64,000 nucleotides of DNA from Sarcocystis neurona (GCA_000727475.1 KL647289.1:2436798-2500797), one strand, 5' to 3'. Counted from the stretch's first letter, positions 24,101 to 37,100 are shown. The notes: generated by a model not told the origin, from the sequence alone. Program-made: numbers and translations.

Positions 24101-27100
24101 TGCCGCCAGCGATAGGAGGGACGGAGATGGGGACGGACAGAGTAATGCCAGCACTGGCGAGTTCGACGCTTTTGTCGGAGGAAGCGGGCCGACAATCCAC
24201 AGCACTACGTATAAACAGCCCCGGAGCAGGGACGGCAGCCGTAGCACAGGTGCAAAAAGCTCCACATGTGATATCTTTCTGCAGTGACAGCTGCAGCAAC
24301 ATCAGCAGCATTACGCAAGGTTTGGCAGGGCAGCAGCCCCTCCCGTCGCCACCGACCTTCAGGGAGTACGGTCATGTTTCTGTTTTTGAAGAAGCTTTCG
24401 CGGAGTCTCGCGGCCGTCGAAGGGCTGCCACAGCGTCAGCTGCTGGTACACCGACTGAGGGCTGCGCGGGTGTTGCAGCACCTGTTGGTGGAGATGCTGC
24501 CCGAGAAGGTAGCGGGCTCCTGGCGGCTAGGGGTACTACTGCTGCTGCAGTTCCAGAACCAGTTCGGCTGTCACGTACTCGTGCCGCCTCGCGCGACGCA
24601 TCCACCGAAAAACCCGCGGGGACAGACCGGAGTGGATGTAATTGCAGTGGTTCCGCCCCTGCTGATAGATCACGTGCTGCTTATGCTGCCGCGGGTGCTG
24701 ATGCTCTTGGTGACCAAGGAGCTGTGAACTTGACTGTATCACCCACTGCATCCACGGCAGAGAGGGACGTGCTGACAGGCGCTGCAGGTGCGTACCTTGG
24801 CTCGTGCAAACAAACACACACGCTGCGTCCTCTCCTTCTGGCCTCTCTCTTAGGGATGCTCTCTCTCGATGACTCTATGCTGCTGCCGCTGCTGCCTGCG
24901 TCTCAGCGGAACGAGCGTTGCTTGGATTGCACCGGTACCAGCCAGGGCAGTACAAGGAGCTGCAACGGGACGGTCGTGACCGCCTGCACCCAGAACAGCC
25001 ACAGCGGCAGCAGTAGCAGCAGCAGTTGTAGCGGGAGTAGTACTGATGACCAACATGGTGGAAGGTGTGTGGACGGAAGCACCCCACTTTCTATGCTGGT
25101 GTCCGCTGCCTCTGCCGGTGTGACCACCGCGGGTGCTGGGGACTGGACGATGACGCTGCCGCGAGACTTGCAGCAAGCTGCTGCTCTCTCCATTTCTCTC
25201 CTGCGACAGTTGTCGACGAGCACCCAACTTTCGTACTCTGCTTCACCCTTCGCGTCCTTGCAGCTACACAGGCAGCAACAGCTGCAGCAACCGTGCGGGC
25301 TGGACTCTTTGCCCATACGTCAGCAGCTGCGGCCTCTTCAGTCTCAGAATCAGCTGGCGATGGTGGCGGACTGCTCTCACGGGCAGAGGCAGGAACAACA
25401 ATCGCGCCAGCAGCCGCAGCTTTCGCAGCACGTGGGCGAACACCAGGGCGACTCAGAGGGATTTATCAAGCTCGCAAACCAACAGCAAAATGTTGCAAGA
25501 GAAGTATTTGATAGCACCTCAGTACGGCAAAAACTGCAACTCGCAGCACCCTTCAATGTGGCTGCTGCAACGCCCACACCTGTGACTGCCAGTCCAGGTG
25601 GTGCTGCTGTACATGGCGATGGTCCTGAAGCTGCCGTTGCTTCTTGCACGTTATCTCCTGGCGCGCCTGCAGCTACAGCGGCTTCTGACGTAAATAATAC
25701 GCCTGCATTTTCAGCTTTAGTCGGGCCTTCGCATTACAGTAGTCCAGGAGGAGGACGCTCGCTGTCACTTTCCCAGCTACAGCAGACCTCAACCGCCGGC
25801 TCCGCGTCTCCACAGGAGTGGGAGGAGCACCAAATGCAGCCGCAGCAGCAGCTCCAGTTGGGGCAGCATCAGCTACAGCCGGAGCAGGAGGTGCTCGCGC
25901 AACCACCGGCGACGCAGCAGTGTCGCAGAGAGGGCAGACCTCCTTCTAATTGTGCAGTGGGGCCGCGGAGTTGCTCTCCCACTCCTGCTGGATCGGGGAC
26001 AAAGCAGTTCTCTGAGGAGCAGCGCCGCAGCTTTGCTCACACGCGTCTGCCGCTGCATGCGCAACAGCTGGGGAAGCTGCAGCAGGAACAGCACCGGCAA
26101 TCGGACCAGGGAACGCAGAAGGTCGACCGGGTCGCATCAGGCGCCTCTCCACAGATGGTAAACGTGGCTAGCTCGGTCCAGGAAGAGAGGCACCTGGTGG
26201 CGCCTCAACACTCCATGAAGCGCCAGCACGATGCCTACGCGGTGCGGCAACAAAAGTGCCCCCAACAGCACCTTCAGCAGCGATGTGGTCGGCGGCAGGG
26301 TCAAGTGGCGCAGCTACATTCTTTGCAGCGCCCTTCACTGGTCCCGCAGCAGCCGGGGCATCTCCTGAGCGAGACGGAAGCGATCAGAGCACAAACGAAA
26401 GCAGCTGACGACTGGAACGATGACCACCCCTCATGTGATTCAAATGTTGCACTGAAAGTATCACAGCAGAGAGCAGCGGAAACAGTGAAGAACACACGAA
26501 GCAACAGAACTAAAAGCTCCAGAGACGACAGCAGCATGGAACGGACTAGCTGCAGAAGACAGTGCAACAAGGCACACAAGCACAGGAGCACCCAAGACAG
26601 AAGCAGGAGGGAGCACCGCAGCACGAGGAACAGCAGAAGGAGGGAAAGCAGCAGCAGGGGAGACACCAGCAGCAGAAGCACCAGGAGAAGAAGAAGCGAT
26701 AGCACAGTGCAACAGGTGAGCAGCAGGAGCAGGCTCACAACGACGAAAATTGAAAAGTGCTGGGATAATCGCGCGGCTCCTGCGGGGCGTAGGGGCAGAG
26801 CCGGCTGCCGTGTTGATGAGGATAGCACGCGTAGAAAACGTACTGCTGTGCCAGCGTCGGTACGCAACACGGATTACGTTGTAGAAACAGATGCGACAGC
26901 AACAGGCAACGCTGCGTTTCCACTAGGAGAATCAGCGGGACAAAGAACACACACAGCATCAGATGTCGGAACGCGGCTACCTGCACCTGTCCATGCAGCC
27001 TCTGCGTGTTGCGAGACAGTCATAGCTGCTGCTGCGGACCCGCGTCCATCCAGCAGGAGTGATTTGAGCGCTCACAGGACTGACGATCAGCTGGAAAACA

Positions 27101-30100
27101 AGAGAGCATTGAAAAAAATCAAGGAAGAGAAGATCTCGAAGAACAGACTACGGGATCAGTACAAAAAAGCTGATTTCGACAAGGCAGACACTTTGCGTTT
27201 GTCTGATATGGCGATAGCAGCTGCCGCTTTTTTAGTGCAGAAAAGCTTCACAACAAGCGGTGTAACAGCAACAGACGCAATGGATGCAGTGGCGCAGCGT
27301 CGGCTGCCGCAGGTGGCCCGGTTGTATTATAAGGCAAATGAGGAGCATTTACAGCGTGCGCTGAACCAGCAGCAGCAGCTACAGCGGTGTCAGGGGGGAA
27401 CATGTCCGAATTCACATCATTCGCTGTCTCCGTGCCCACGTGCGGAACAAGGAGGAAAAGAAACAAAGAGGAATGCTTCGAAGAAGGCGAGATCTTGTAG
27501 TGGTGGCAGCAAGTCCTGGGGAGTATCTCGGGAAAATATGAGTACGCCTGCGGCAGGGCACGGTTTAGCGACGCATCTCTGGAGCAAGGAAGCCCGGAGC
27601 GATATACGAGGTGACAACAATCCCGTGAAGTGCGACAGCAGCACCAGCCGCAACCGCCGCAGCAGTAGCAGACGGGACAGCAATATCAAAACACGGAGCA
27701 GTAGTACCCAGGTCCTGCGCAGGACCGGCTACTCTAGGCGCAGTAGCAGTGATCACAAGCGCAGCGACGGCCATTCAAAAAGAAACAGCAATCCAGAACA
27801 CCGTAGCAGCAGTCGTCACCTGCTAAACACCAGCGACGTACAGCGCAGCAGAGGGAGGCGTATGAGCTCCACGAGAACTCGAAGAGTCAGGCCGAAGAAG
27901 AGAGTAGCGTCTACCAGCACCAGTCCTTGGGGAGGAGACGCTGAGGAGCAAGTGCTACCGATGCTGCGAAAGCATCTGCAGCAGCAGCGGGAGCTGCAGG
28001 AAGAATTGCAACAAGTAGAACACCAGCTTGCAGGACTACATCTACTAAATTCACTGACGGCAGTTACAGCTGGCGTCTCGTCTCCCGCTGCGACGCGAAT
28101 GCCGGCGCAGATGAATGCTGCTTCGGAAGGCCGCAGTGCGCACGATCACAAGCACCGTGCCGAGCCCCGCAAGAGAAGGGAGGACAACGCCAGCAACAGC
28201 TACGACGGCGACGAGCGCATGTGCGACAGCAGCATCTGTGAAGTGAACAGCAGGTCGAGTGGCAGCAGCAGTGAAAGGACGTCGTACTACACGCCCGTGT
28301 CTGTTTCCACGGTGTCGGCGGCGGCAGTCCGGCGTGGAGAGGTAAGCGTTTGCAGGGGGGGGAACGAGATGTAGAGGTACACAACAGCAGCACCAGGCAG
28401 GAAAGCGAACGTACGAGGGTCCTCAATTCTAAAGCAAAACAACTTTTCCGATGAGGAGACTGCACAGGGGTGCGTCAATATTTGCAGTTGTAAACGGCGG
28501 CGCTGAAGGTCCGGGTGCAGAGGCCCACCAAATGCAGGAGGGACTGCAGTACACGATAGTGAACGTTGGACATGATTTCCAGCGATAGGTGGAGCTTCCT
28601 CAGGCACTGGTTTGCAACGCAGTGCAAGTGGGTACGGTGTGTCCAGCAAGCCGCTGAACAAGGTCGAAAAAGTACGTTGAACGATTGAATTCAACTGAAG
28701 GAACACGTGACAGAGGAACGACTCTACACGGTCGCAGAAGAGTACGCGTTAGGAAGTGGCTGTACCTGCCTTCATACTGCACACGACTGCATTCTACGTG
28801 ATGCTGTGACTCAGTTCCTGCACCTACGCTTGCGAAGACGCTAGTGAACGTAACGTCTGCATCCGGGAAGCTATGCAAAAAAAGAATTAGGTTGAAGCGG
28901 GTGTGTGCGTGGCGCCTCCTGCGGGCGTGTGCTAATCAAACCTGGTACGCAGCGAGACGCGTGACGGCACCGGCTGCGGAGGAATACGCTGCGGTTGTTT
29001 CCGTACTGCTGCCGTGAGAACACTTGTGCGTCAGCAAATACAAAGCGTCTATAGCAGCGAGGGGAGAAACAAAGTAGCGAGCCCGCAAGTATTTGCGACC
29101 AGCAGCTGAGCACCAGCAGCATAATCAAACACAGGCTTAAGCCCATGCATCGTGCTCACCGTGGGTATGTGAATGTACTCAGCTGCACGTGTGTATGTGT
29201 GTGGGTAAATTATAAAATATAGATGTCGAGATTCCTTTTTTCCTGCTCTGCGTATCAACGAAGACGTATGGATAGGTAGGAAGTCACTACGGCGTATTGT
29301 TTAGTGCCCAGTTTCGACCTAGATGCTTTAGATGCAAGTCGCAGAAACAAGACTGGTATGCGCGTTGTAGAAATGCATACATACAAGTATATGTGCGCAA
29401 CTAGTGTGTGTATTTGTCCGCCGCGTGTGTAAAAAAGTTGGCATAATTGAGTGTCCCTTCGTAGAAATGAGAATTGCGGTGCTCCGTTTTTTTTTGAGTT
29501 GTCTCTTTGTTAGAAGCTGCATCCTCCTGCAAAATTAGTAGTAGTTGCTGCTCGTGCGAAACAATTTTTTGGAGATGCTTCTTCAGTACCCAGCACAAAG
29601 CTGCATGTGTATGCGACGCTGCGAAGTGTGGACGTGCGTACACGTGAAAGTGCTATGCCCGTAAATTTCTGAGAACTGATAACAGTGCCTTTACTGCTGT
29701 GCGTGTACACAGGGCACGGGGGCAAGTCGAATCGGGCAGACACGCAGCCTCAACAGCAATCAATTCGTTGCCGTTGAGGAAGCTGCTGTTGACGCGTGCG
29801 CCTTTCGGTCGTGTGCGCATGTCCTCCCGATTGCAGAAGCGCGCCATGTGACGATTCGCAGCACCACCAAAAGCAGCAACAGAAGCGCACGGAGCAGCAG
29901 AAGTGACAGCTGCGAAAGCATTATGGGCAAAGAGTTGCTGGAATTTTCGGGTGGAAAGGTGGGTCTTGCTGCCGTGAAACAGCAGCTGCGCGGAACGTAC
30001 AGTAGCCCGTTTTACGCTGCTGCTGGTGCTGATTCTACCGCAACTTTTTCTTGGAAGCTCCCGCTGCAAGGTCCGATGTGCGCTGGGCAAGCCGACACAG

Positions 30101-31194
30101 TGGAAAATGAGTCTCGCGCAAAGTTTGCACATTCAGGTGCACCTGATGCACAGACTACTGCTGCGACTGGGGAGAAGCAGAGGAAAAGGGAAGTTTCTTT
30201 CCAAGGACTGCGTAGTGTTGAACGGCAACAGCAATGGTTCAGAAGCGGCGACGCCTTGCAAAGACGGAGAGTAAACTGTCCAGCTTTCCGTTCTGAAAAA
30301 GAGGACGTTCTGCTCCTCTCTGCAGCAGATAGATCCGAAGATGAAGCGAAGCGCGCGCTGGGCAATGAGCTGACGCACCGGCGTGAGCATTGCAATGAAA
30401 CAACTCGTCAACCCCTCAGCAGCAGAGGGGATCGTGTGTGGCTGGACTACAGGAGCGCAGCAAACATCACTGGTGCGCCGACTTCACAGGGAGCGAACCA
30501 GCAGCAGAACCAACAGCGGCGGCTACAGCAGTCGAAGCGCCCCGGGAGGAACCTGCAGACTAGTATGCTTCTCGACAGTGAATCAGATGGACCTACAGAG
30601 ATAAGTGTGAGCGAACAAAAACCAGCGCACAGCAAGCTATAGTTGACACACGTTGGCCGTCGCCCACTTCCGGAGACGCTGCGACACAATTACGTACGTG
30701 TATATATATATATATATATGCTTGTACGTATATGTATATGCAGAAAGAGTGAGCGCATATGGAGACCACCTACGTATCACATTCGTGGCTGTCTTACGAG
30801 TTTACGTATAGCAGCGTCTTTTTTGCTCACCTGCAAGCAAGATCTCAGGCGCGGTGTAATGACGGGAGCACGCGGACATTTCGTCGAATGCGCTGTCTGC
30901 AAGTGCACTTTTTTTCACTATCACATTGACTTCAGAAGACAATTCCGTAGAAATCTACAGGCACTAGCCCTTACATGAATATGTAAATTGAACTGCATCT
31001 AACTGCAGCTCCCAGGTGGTGTCGCACATGCGTGTCTGCCGTGAGCTTTTTGTTCCTCTGCAAGTGACTGTTCTTGTATGCTTCCTTCTTTTTCATTTGT
31101 TGATCAGGAAGATGCAGAGGACTTTCTTCGTAAGTCGCCAAGTGTTCAAAGACAACGTCAATTTTACGGTACAGCTACGCGGCAGCGGTCCTAG
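15124..31194 (+). CDS. giant low-complexity protein, Gln/Ala/Ser homopolymer-rich, unknown function
   Basis: An uninterrupted frame runs from 14992 to the TAG at 28372-28374. I place the start at the first ATG, 15124 (MQITQERS). A good donor (GGAGAG then GTAAGC) ends exon 1 at 28341 at a codon boundary. An acceptor (GTGTACACAG) opens a phase-compatible second exon at 29713. Exon 2 either reads to a TAG at 30640-30642 or leaves at 30606 (AGT then GTGAGC) to a strong pyrimidine-rich acceptor, exon 3 being 31108-31194 and ending FYGTATRQRS. Total about 4730 residues. I recognise no domain. Composition: Gln-rich at roughly residues 546-576 and 2309-2440, Ala-rich at 1873-2026 and 2856-2980, Ser/Arg-rich at 3786-3873 and 4173-4260. 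Possible helical islands are CPRERYWELYNAYRRR near residue 980 and RLSDMAIAAAAFLVQ near 4030. Repeats of CAG-type codons never give stops, but 4400 codons with long non-repeat stretches argue for real coding. Intron 1 boundaries are inferred. Confidence 0.8.
22051..22450 (+). repeat. poly-glutamine/CAG-rich tract in the giant gene
   Basis: Densest CAG/CAA block of the window, read as Gln with interspersed Pro, His and Leu (for example QQPQPQQHPQQHLQQQ). Pure runs are short because CAG is interrupted by CAA, CCG and CAC. This is imperfect repeat, less slippage-prone than a pure tract. Other CAG/CTG clusters occur throughout 16740-28340. Confidence 0.9.
26455..26740 (+). repeat. Ser/Arg-rich segment encoded by AGC/AGG/AGA codons
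   Basis: Roughly 90 codons dominated by Ser, Arg and Lys (STRNSRRRESSSRGDTSS and neighbours). A second similar block lies at 27640-27900. SR-type stretches are common in splicing and nuclear-speckle proteins, but there is no RNA-binding domain here, so nuclear function is only a suggestion. The same CAG-family repeat read in the AGC register produces the Ser runs. Confidence 0.75.
30701..30719. repeat. TA dinucleotide microsatellite
   Basis: A run of about nine TA units just 3' of the giant gene's exon 2; it would be intronic if exon 3 (31108-31194) is used, otherwise 3' flanking. Confidence 0.95.
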
Positions 31195-31304
31195 CGGCGT
31201 CTGCCCTACGCACTGGGAAAGCGCTCATTACTTCGAGTATCTGTTGCCCTGCTTTCGTTCTGTTGTATCCCATTCTGGCAGAGACTTCATGTAGTAGTGT
31301 ATCC

Positions 31305-33857
31305 TTATGAGAGCCAGTTCTGAGTAACCGTATAATGCAGTTTGATGGGATTCGGCCATTCAAGAAGTCTGCCGACGTCAACGGCAGCGAGGCCTCCCAG
31401 GCTTTGCTTACACTTCCTTCTAAATTGTGTGCACATTCCGTTGATAGAGTGACACCAAATGTTTGACGCTGCATCCGCACAACAAGCAGCAAGACACTGA
31501 TGATTTTTTCGGAGTCCTGCCTGCCTTTGCAGGTGCTTTTTTTCCTGCCAATATTAAGAAGCTCGTGTACGATATTTTTTAAATACTACGTACTCGACGA
31601 TGGAGGGATGTATAGTCTCGTATACGTGAGGACATGCGACCACCGCGGCTGCGTGCGCAAACGTGCGTGTGTCGTGCACACATATATAGATAGTGAGATG
31701 CGTGCATAACGGGACGTTAGAGTAGAGCGTGCCCCTGTTTGAATTATTCACGTGTATGCTGCGGAAACATGATGCCTTTACGAGTAAGGAGTGTGTGCAC
31801 GCAGTTGCACAGGTGCACACATATGTGGGTTGCGGATACTTTCTCTGCGTGGCTTGCTTCGTTCTTTTGAATACGGTAGAATTTTCTTGCTGAGTTTTAT
31901 GGCATTACGTGTAGCTTTGCACACACTTTTTGTGTGCGTGTACCTCTGTGTCTCTACCGTACCAACTGTCTATGTACCCGTGGGCGTTCTGTTCCATAGA
32001 TTAGAACGGGAGGATTTCAGAGTTGTGTCTCGGAAAAGGGTAAGTTTTTCAATGGCAGTGGAGGACGACGTCGTATACACGTGTATACTTACGCAAGTGT
32101 AAGCGGTTTTTCCATACCGTCGCTTCTATTGTCGGGGGTTGTAAGTCGTAATTTTGAAAGCTTTCCTCGCGTTGCTGGCAGACGATCCTGTCGGAAAGTT
32201 CCTCAATGTAGACGGAGACAAAAGAACATCTTCGGCTGCCAAACCTGTTGAACGCATTGACTTGTGGCTGAATAAATTTCTGCGTCAAAATGTTCCGTCT
32301 TCCGGAGTGTGCTCTCCCTTTAAGGGAGAACAGTGTGTCTGTGCTCGGCGTGTTCATCTGTTGCGTACATGCTTGAAAATGCGGAAGCCCGCGAAATGGA
32401 AATGCTTTACCAGAAGCGTAGCACTCTTTTGAACAGTAGCTATTGTGCGCGACTGTTGCGAAATGATACCAGCTCCAGTTGTGCGGCAGTTGGTGGTCAT
32501 GATTCAGGCGCCTACAACATGCGAAGATCAGCAGCGTACTTCTCTAGAATCAAGACAGCAGACGCGAATGTCGACAGGCTACTGACACTCGGCTGGATTC
32601 GTCCATCTATTTTTCCACCTGTTTACTTTTTTTTGAAAAGAAAAACACACACAGACGCACACACTCTATGTATGACTACGGTGTATCGGCGAACGGGTGT
32701 AGAGATCTTCCAGCAGAGGGTTTGAGGACAGTTTGTAGAGCGCGTCGATTTCAAAGGAGGCGATGCAATGGAAAATTCTCCCAGGGCGACCGTGTGCGTA
32801 GTGTTCGCACAAACGCATACGGAAAAGGTGTCATTTTTAGCAAACTCGGCCACAAGCGCAGCACGAGACATAGAGCATGTGGCAAGTGTTCAGTCCGAGG
32901 AGTGTGCCTTTTGCGACTTTGCTAACACGAATGAGTGTGCACGTCACGGTTGGGTTGCATTCAGTTGACTTGGACACTCAGGTGAGTCTTCCTACGTATA
33001 CTGACGTGAAAGGGCAGATACACCGTTGCCCATTTTCAACTTGAAGTGCTCCTCGGTACACACCGGCCGGCTAGCAGCGTAGTTCCATCATTTTCGCTCG
33101 TTCCCGTCTGAAATCACTTTACGGCAGTGGAATGAGTTTTCGCAGACACTTTTGGGCGGAAAATCAGGATAAAAAGCTCAGCCCGTAACGATTCATGTAT
33201 TCGCCTGAACGTTGGACAAGCCGTTATCGACCATGCGCCAAGACAAGGTTTACCAAGAAGTATTTGCTAGTTTCTCTTAGAAGGTAACTCACACCGCGTA
33301 GGGTCACTCTGCGAAGAAGAAGGCGGGGTCCGGCCAGTGTCAGACTCTCGCGGGTCCTACTGCGTACGCAGCCGACGACGATTTCGACAAAGAACCTGCC
33401 TGTTTTCAAACAATGTCCGGCTGCAATTACACGTGGGTCTGCACGCGTGCTTACGACTCTATCGGATTGATGCAGCGCATAGCACAATTCGAGGAGAGCC
33501 TTTTTTGCCACACGCGGCCGTGTATACTCCAGGAGTAAATCACATCCATAGAGGTACCAGCCGTTTGTCTGCTGTGTTTATTGTGCACGTTAAAGCCACG
33601 TATCCGCATCGTCTCAGGCCACAATCGGGGCCACACTGACGTTCTGAGCAGTGTGGCTTTTCAGGTGCAGCTGCGTAAGTGTTTCTTGAAGCAGACGTCT
33701 GGTCAACAATCGGCGCAATCACTTGATCTCTTGAAAACGTATACCTAACCTTTTGTCCCTGTGACAGCTTACAATGCATTTGCTACGTATTATTGTTTCG
33801 TCCTCGTCGCGGCGCCTGAGCCCTAGCTTCCTTTTACTAGATTTTCTTTCGTTGTCA
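31305..33857 (-). CDS. probable 3' exons of the large coiled-coil gene (C-terminus)
   Basis: Four minus-strand exons chain with matching phases. 33857-33773 (charged, RRRDEDETIIRSKCI) has a GTAAGC donor. 33571 or 33568 to 33293 (YLYGCDLLLEY, AKKALLELCYAL) has a GTGAGT donor. 32296-32088 approximately, after acceptor TTTATTCAG (FVSVYIEELSDRI), has donor GTAAGTAT. 31468-31305 ends in TAA with HYTVTQNWLS. The same DNA is also open in other frames, and one alternative (a terminal exon 32244-32126 ending TTYNPRQ) fits almost as well, so this is a model. How the 34122 exon joins is unresolved: donor-like sites at 34249 (GTGTAAGG) and 34247 (GTAAGG) could bypass the stop at 34122. I recognise no domain. 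If real, the gene ends 110 bp from the convergent giant gene. Confidence 0.4.
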
Positions 33858-34121
33858 CTGTGGATATGCGGCTTAGGGCGATAACTTGACAATCTTCACT
33901 GAAAATATTCGGAAACACTTGCGTAGGGACGGGAATGAAGAGCAGCGCAAGGAGGAACTGAGCTTCTTGGAACTGCTTCTTTCCTGCAAGAGCACGGCCA
34001 CCATCGCTAAGGACAGCTTTCGGTGCAGTTTACACTTTTCGTGAGCGCCGTTTGCTGAAACTCTTGCTGGACTTGAGTTCATTCTGAAAGTCGCATAGAC
34101 GCTACTTGTCATGGAGAACTG

Positions 34122-37100
34122 TCAGGCTTTTGCTTGTTCCGCTGAATAGCTGACAACAACGGAAGGTGAAGGAGCCTTCCCAGAAGACGATAAGGGGTCT
34201 TTCTTAACCCCGGTTAGCTTTGAAGCTTGCTGAAGGAATCCCTTACACTTAGGCAGTGACGGAAGCCACTCAGGACGGGCGACGCAAAGTGCGTCGAATC
34301 GAGACCTACTTGCGCGGCTGTGATCGTTTCTGTGTTGCAGTTTGCCATGCTGCAGTTTGTCCACCTCGTGGTGGCTGGCCACTTTGCGATGCGGGGTGCT
34401 TTTCACTGGCCGCGGTCCCTGATCGAGAGGGTTCTTGCATCCCACGTAGCAGCAACCTTCCCCTTGTCGCTGAATCTCTTTTATTTGCTCTCCCATAGAG
34501 CAACGAGGAATCGCTTTCTGCTCGTGGACACGGAGGCCTTGACGAGCAGAACGCCGTCTCTGATAAGGGCTCAAGACGACCACTCGCCGTTGGGTGGGCG
34601 AAAGAGGCTGCGCGTCCCTGTTGACAGGAGGTGAAGGTTTTGCGTTCTTTTCGTCGATTTTATGTCCACTGGAGTTTGTCCTTTCTGCGGTGCGAATAGG
34701 TGCGGCGTCGACATTCGTGGGAAAGCAGGCTGCAGGCTGGCACATCTTCGAAATACCGGAGACCCTTTTGCTTGCGGAAAAGATCGTGTCTACTATGTCG
34801 CATTTTACGGCTGTGTGATTTTTAGGGACGGCAGTGTCATGCCACATGGGAGGAAAAATCGTATTATCACTGGCGTCTTGCTCATCTGTCCCTTCTCGTG
34901 ACCACTCCGCGTTGTTTGCCGCACTCGAAGCGCTGTTTTGGGGAAGCGAAGCAATAATACTACAATCACATAAGGGGAAACAGTCTGATCCACAGGCGTC
35001 ACTTCTGCTCTCAGACGTGCTTTCGTGCATGGAGTTGGCATCCAGGCTTATTCCTTTCTCAGGGCATGGGTTCATAAAACAGGCGGAGAAGTAATCTACA
35101 CCCGAGGCTAATTTCCCATCTGAGGGACTGACATGCGAAGGTGTAACGAAGTTGGCATTGGCCGGGTGGGGGTGGTGAAGCTGGGGAGGAGAGGTGCCTC
35201 TGCTGCTGCAGCTCCTTGCAGACTGCTGTGCTTTAAGGACATGTTTTGCACTGGAAAGTGCAACGGAGGAAGAAGGGGGAGAAAAGTTTATTTCCGTAAA
35301 CTTGTGCCGCGCTCCCAATTTTTTGTCGTTACGTCCACCGTGGATGAACGTGTTATTGCCGACTTGCTCTTGCGTTCTGCGTTTATGAGTTTTTGCGGCC
35401 TGTCTTTCGCTGATACACCCAGTCCCAGAAAGTATTCCCTGTACGTCTGAACAATCCGAAGCGCGTCTGCTCACTTTTTCATGTGTGGCAGGACCACCGG
35501 TTGGACTCACAGTTGTAGCAGGTGTGACAGGATCAGTGGTAACTGAGGCAGCCCAAGATCCTTGGGTGCAGCGTTCGTTGAAAGCGTGTCCGAGGGAAGA
35601 TTTGTCGTTATATATGGACAGCTTTGTGTGGCCGCTCTTTCTACTCGTTTCACCACTACGTGAACGCACGCGAGGTTTTCGCGTCGTCGCGCTTGTGGGC
35701 GTGCGTGGACAGCTTCTGGCGAAAGGCTGGGCCCTACGTGGAGAGGATCTGCCACTAGATGTGGTACCATCGCTTGTAAATCTAAAAGAACTGGGTTTAC
35801 TTCTGCTCGACGAAAGGCTTCCCCTCGAGGAGAAAACCTCTCTGCGGAGACTACGTAGACTTCGTCTTTTTCCAAAAAAGTCTCCTGCTACGGAAGTACA
35901 ACTGCGGCATGAACGACGGCTTGCAATCGGTGTTGAGGTATACCGACACTTGCTATTCAGTTTCTCAACCCTAGTCGGACTTCCCAACCTACCTTTACAT
36001 TTACTCAACGAGCGACCTCGCGTAGTGGGACACTTATTGCGTGTGTACCTACTTTTGCTTGAAGAGCTCCTGCGAAGCAATGGGCAGACTCGCCGAGACG
36101 CGCAGAGCATCCTGCTGCGTAGAATTCCCGTGTCTTGTGTGTGCGCATCTTCTCCTACACCGATTTTCCAAGAAAATGCATTGGTAGGCTTGTTCTGGAA
36201 GAAAAGTGCAGCTTTTAGCTTCACACCTAAAGCTTCAGCGGCTAAGTCAGCCTTCCCCATGATTGAGCCACATTCCTCTGCACAACTAAGCACAAGTTGA
36301 AGCAGCCGCTCAATCTCGCTCAGGCTGCGTGAACATGCACGACGCGACAGGACAAATTCAGATTCGAGAATCGTTTTCTTGCTTGCAACTCCTTTAAGCT
36401 GTTTGAGAAATAGTCGTTCAAAGGTTGGCTTTCCTACCCGACCTCTTCCGCTGTCACTAGTGCAGCTCTTACAACTTCCATAGCGTCGACTACCAGAGCG
36501 TTTGCGGCTACTCATGCTATCTCTTCTGCTCTTCCGTCGCTCCCTGCTATGCGTCGAATCTGTTGAAGCCTCGTCAACAACGGCGTTCGATTGTGTCTTG
36601 CGCTTCGCGCCTGTGATACTCCGCATAAAACGTAGTGTGCTCTCAATCTCTTTGAGCCTGTCCAGAATGAGTTGCTGCGCGCAGCGCGCGGTGGTAACAG
36701 CGTGACAACTCTCCCTCAACACCGAGTGGAGCTCTTGTGCTCCCTCCTTCAGCTGGAGGAGAAGACGCCTTTGCTGAACTGGGCGGTCAGGTGCTGCTGG
36801 CTGGAACTGGACTGATTGGTCAGAGCCTGACAAGGCAGACAAGATTGCATTTGACTCATTGTCTGTCCTAGATATTCTTCCTGATGCTTTTCTTTCTGCT
36901 GGGACTGGGAAATGCCTTGCAGCACTGGCGTTTACTGGGTTGAGCGCTCCCGCAGTGGTGAATTCATTCATCGCAGGTGCGCGTGGTGAGCATTCCATAC
37001 GGTTCAAAGAATAGGCGTAGAGCCACCGAATAACAATACGCTGGCCTCGTAACACCGACGTCTCGCGTGGTGGATGTTGTGGGCCCACCACGTCGAAGGG

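Noticed and set aside
31175..31492. 105-codon minus frame
   Set aside because: A different register of the same DNA (31468-31305) fits the phase of the preceding exon and ends in a stop; this one lacks an acceptor in phase.
32126..32244. Alternative minus terminal exon ending TTYNPRQ
   Set aside because: Looks coding but needs a poor donor (GTGTGA) at the previous exon. Kept only as an alternative.
32931..32981. Plus mini-exon MSVHVTVGLHSVDLDTQ with GTGAGT donor
   Set aside because: No downstream plus exon in phase could be found, and it falls in an intron of the favoured minus model.
33337..33639. 100-codon plus frame
   Set aside because: It opposes a minus exon with a strong GTGAGT donor and phase-compatible neighbours; the plus frame lacks good splice sites.
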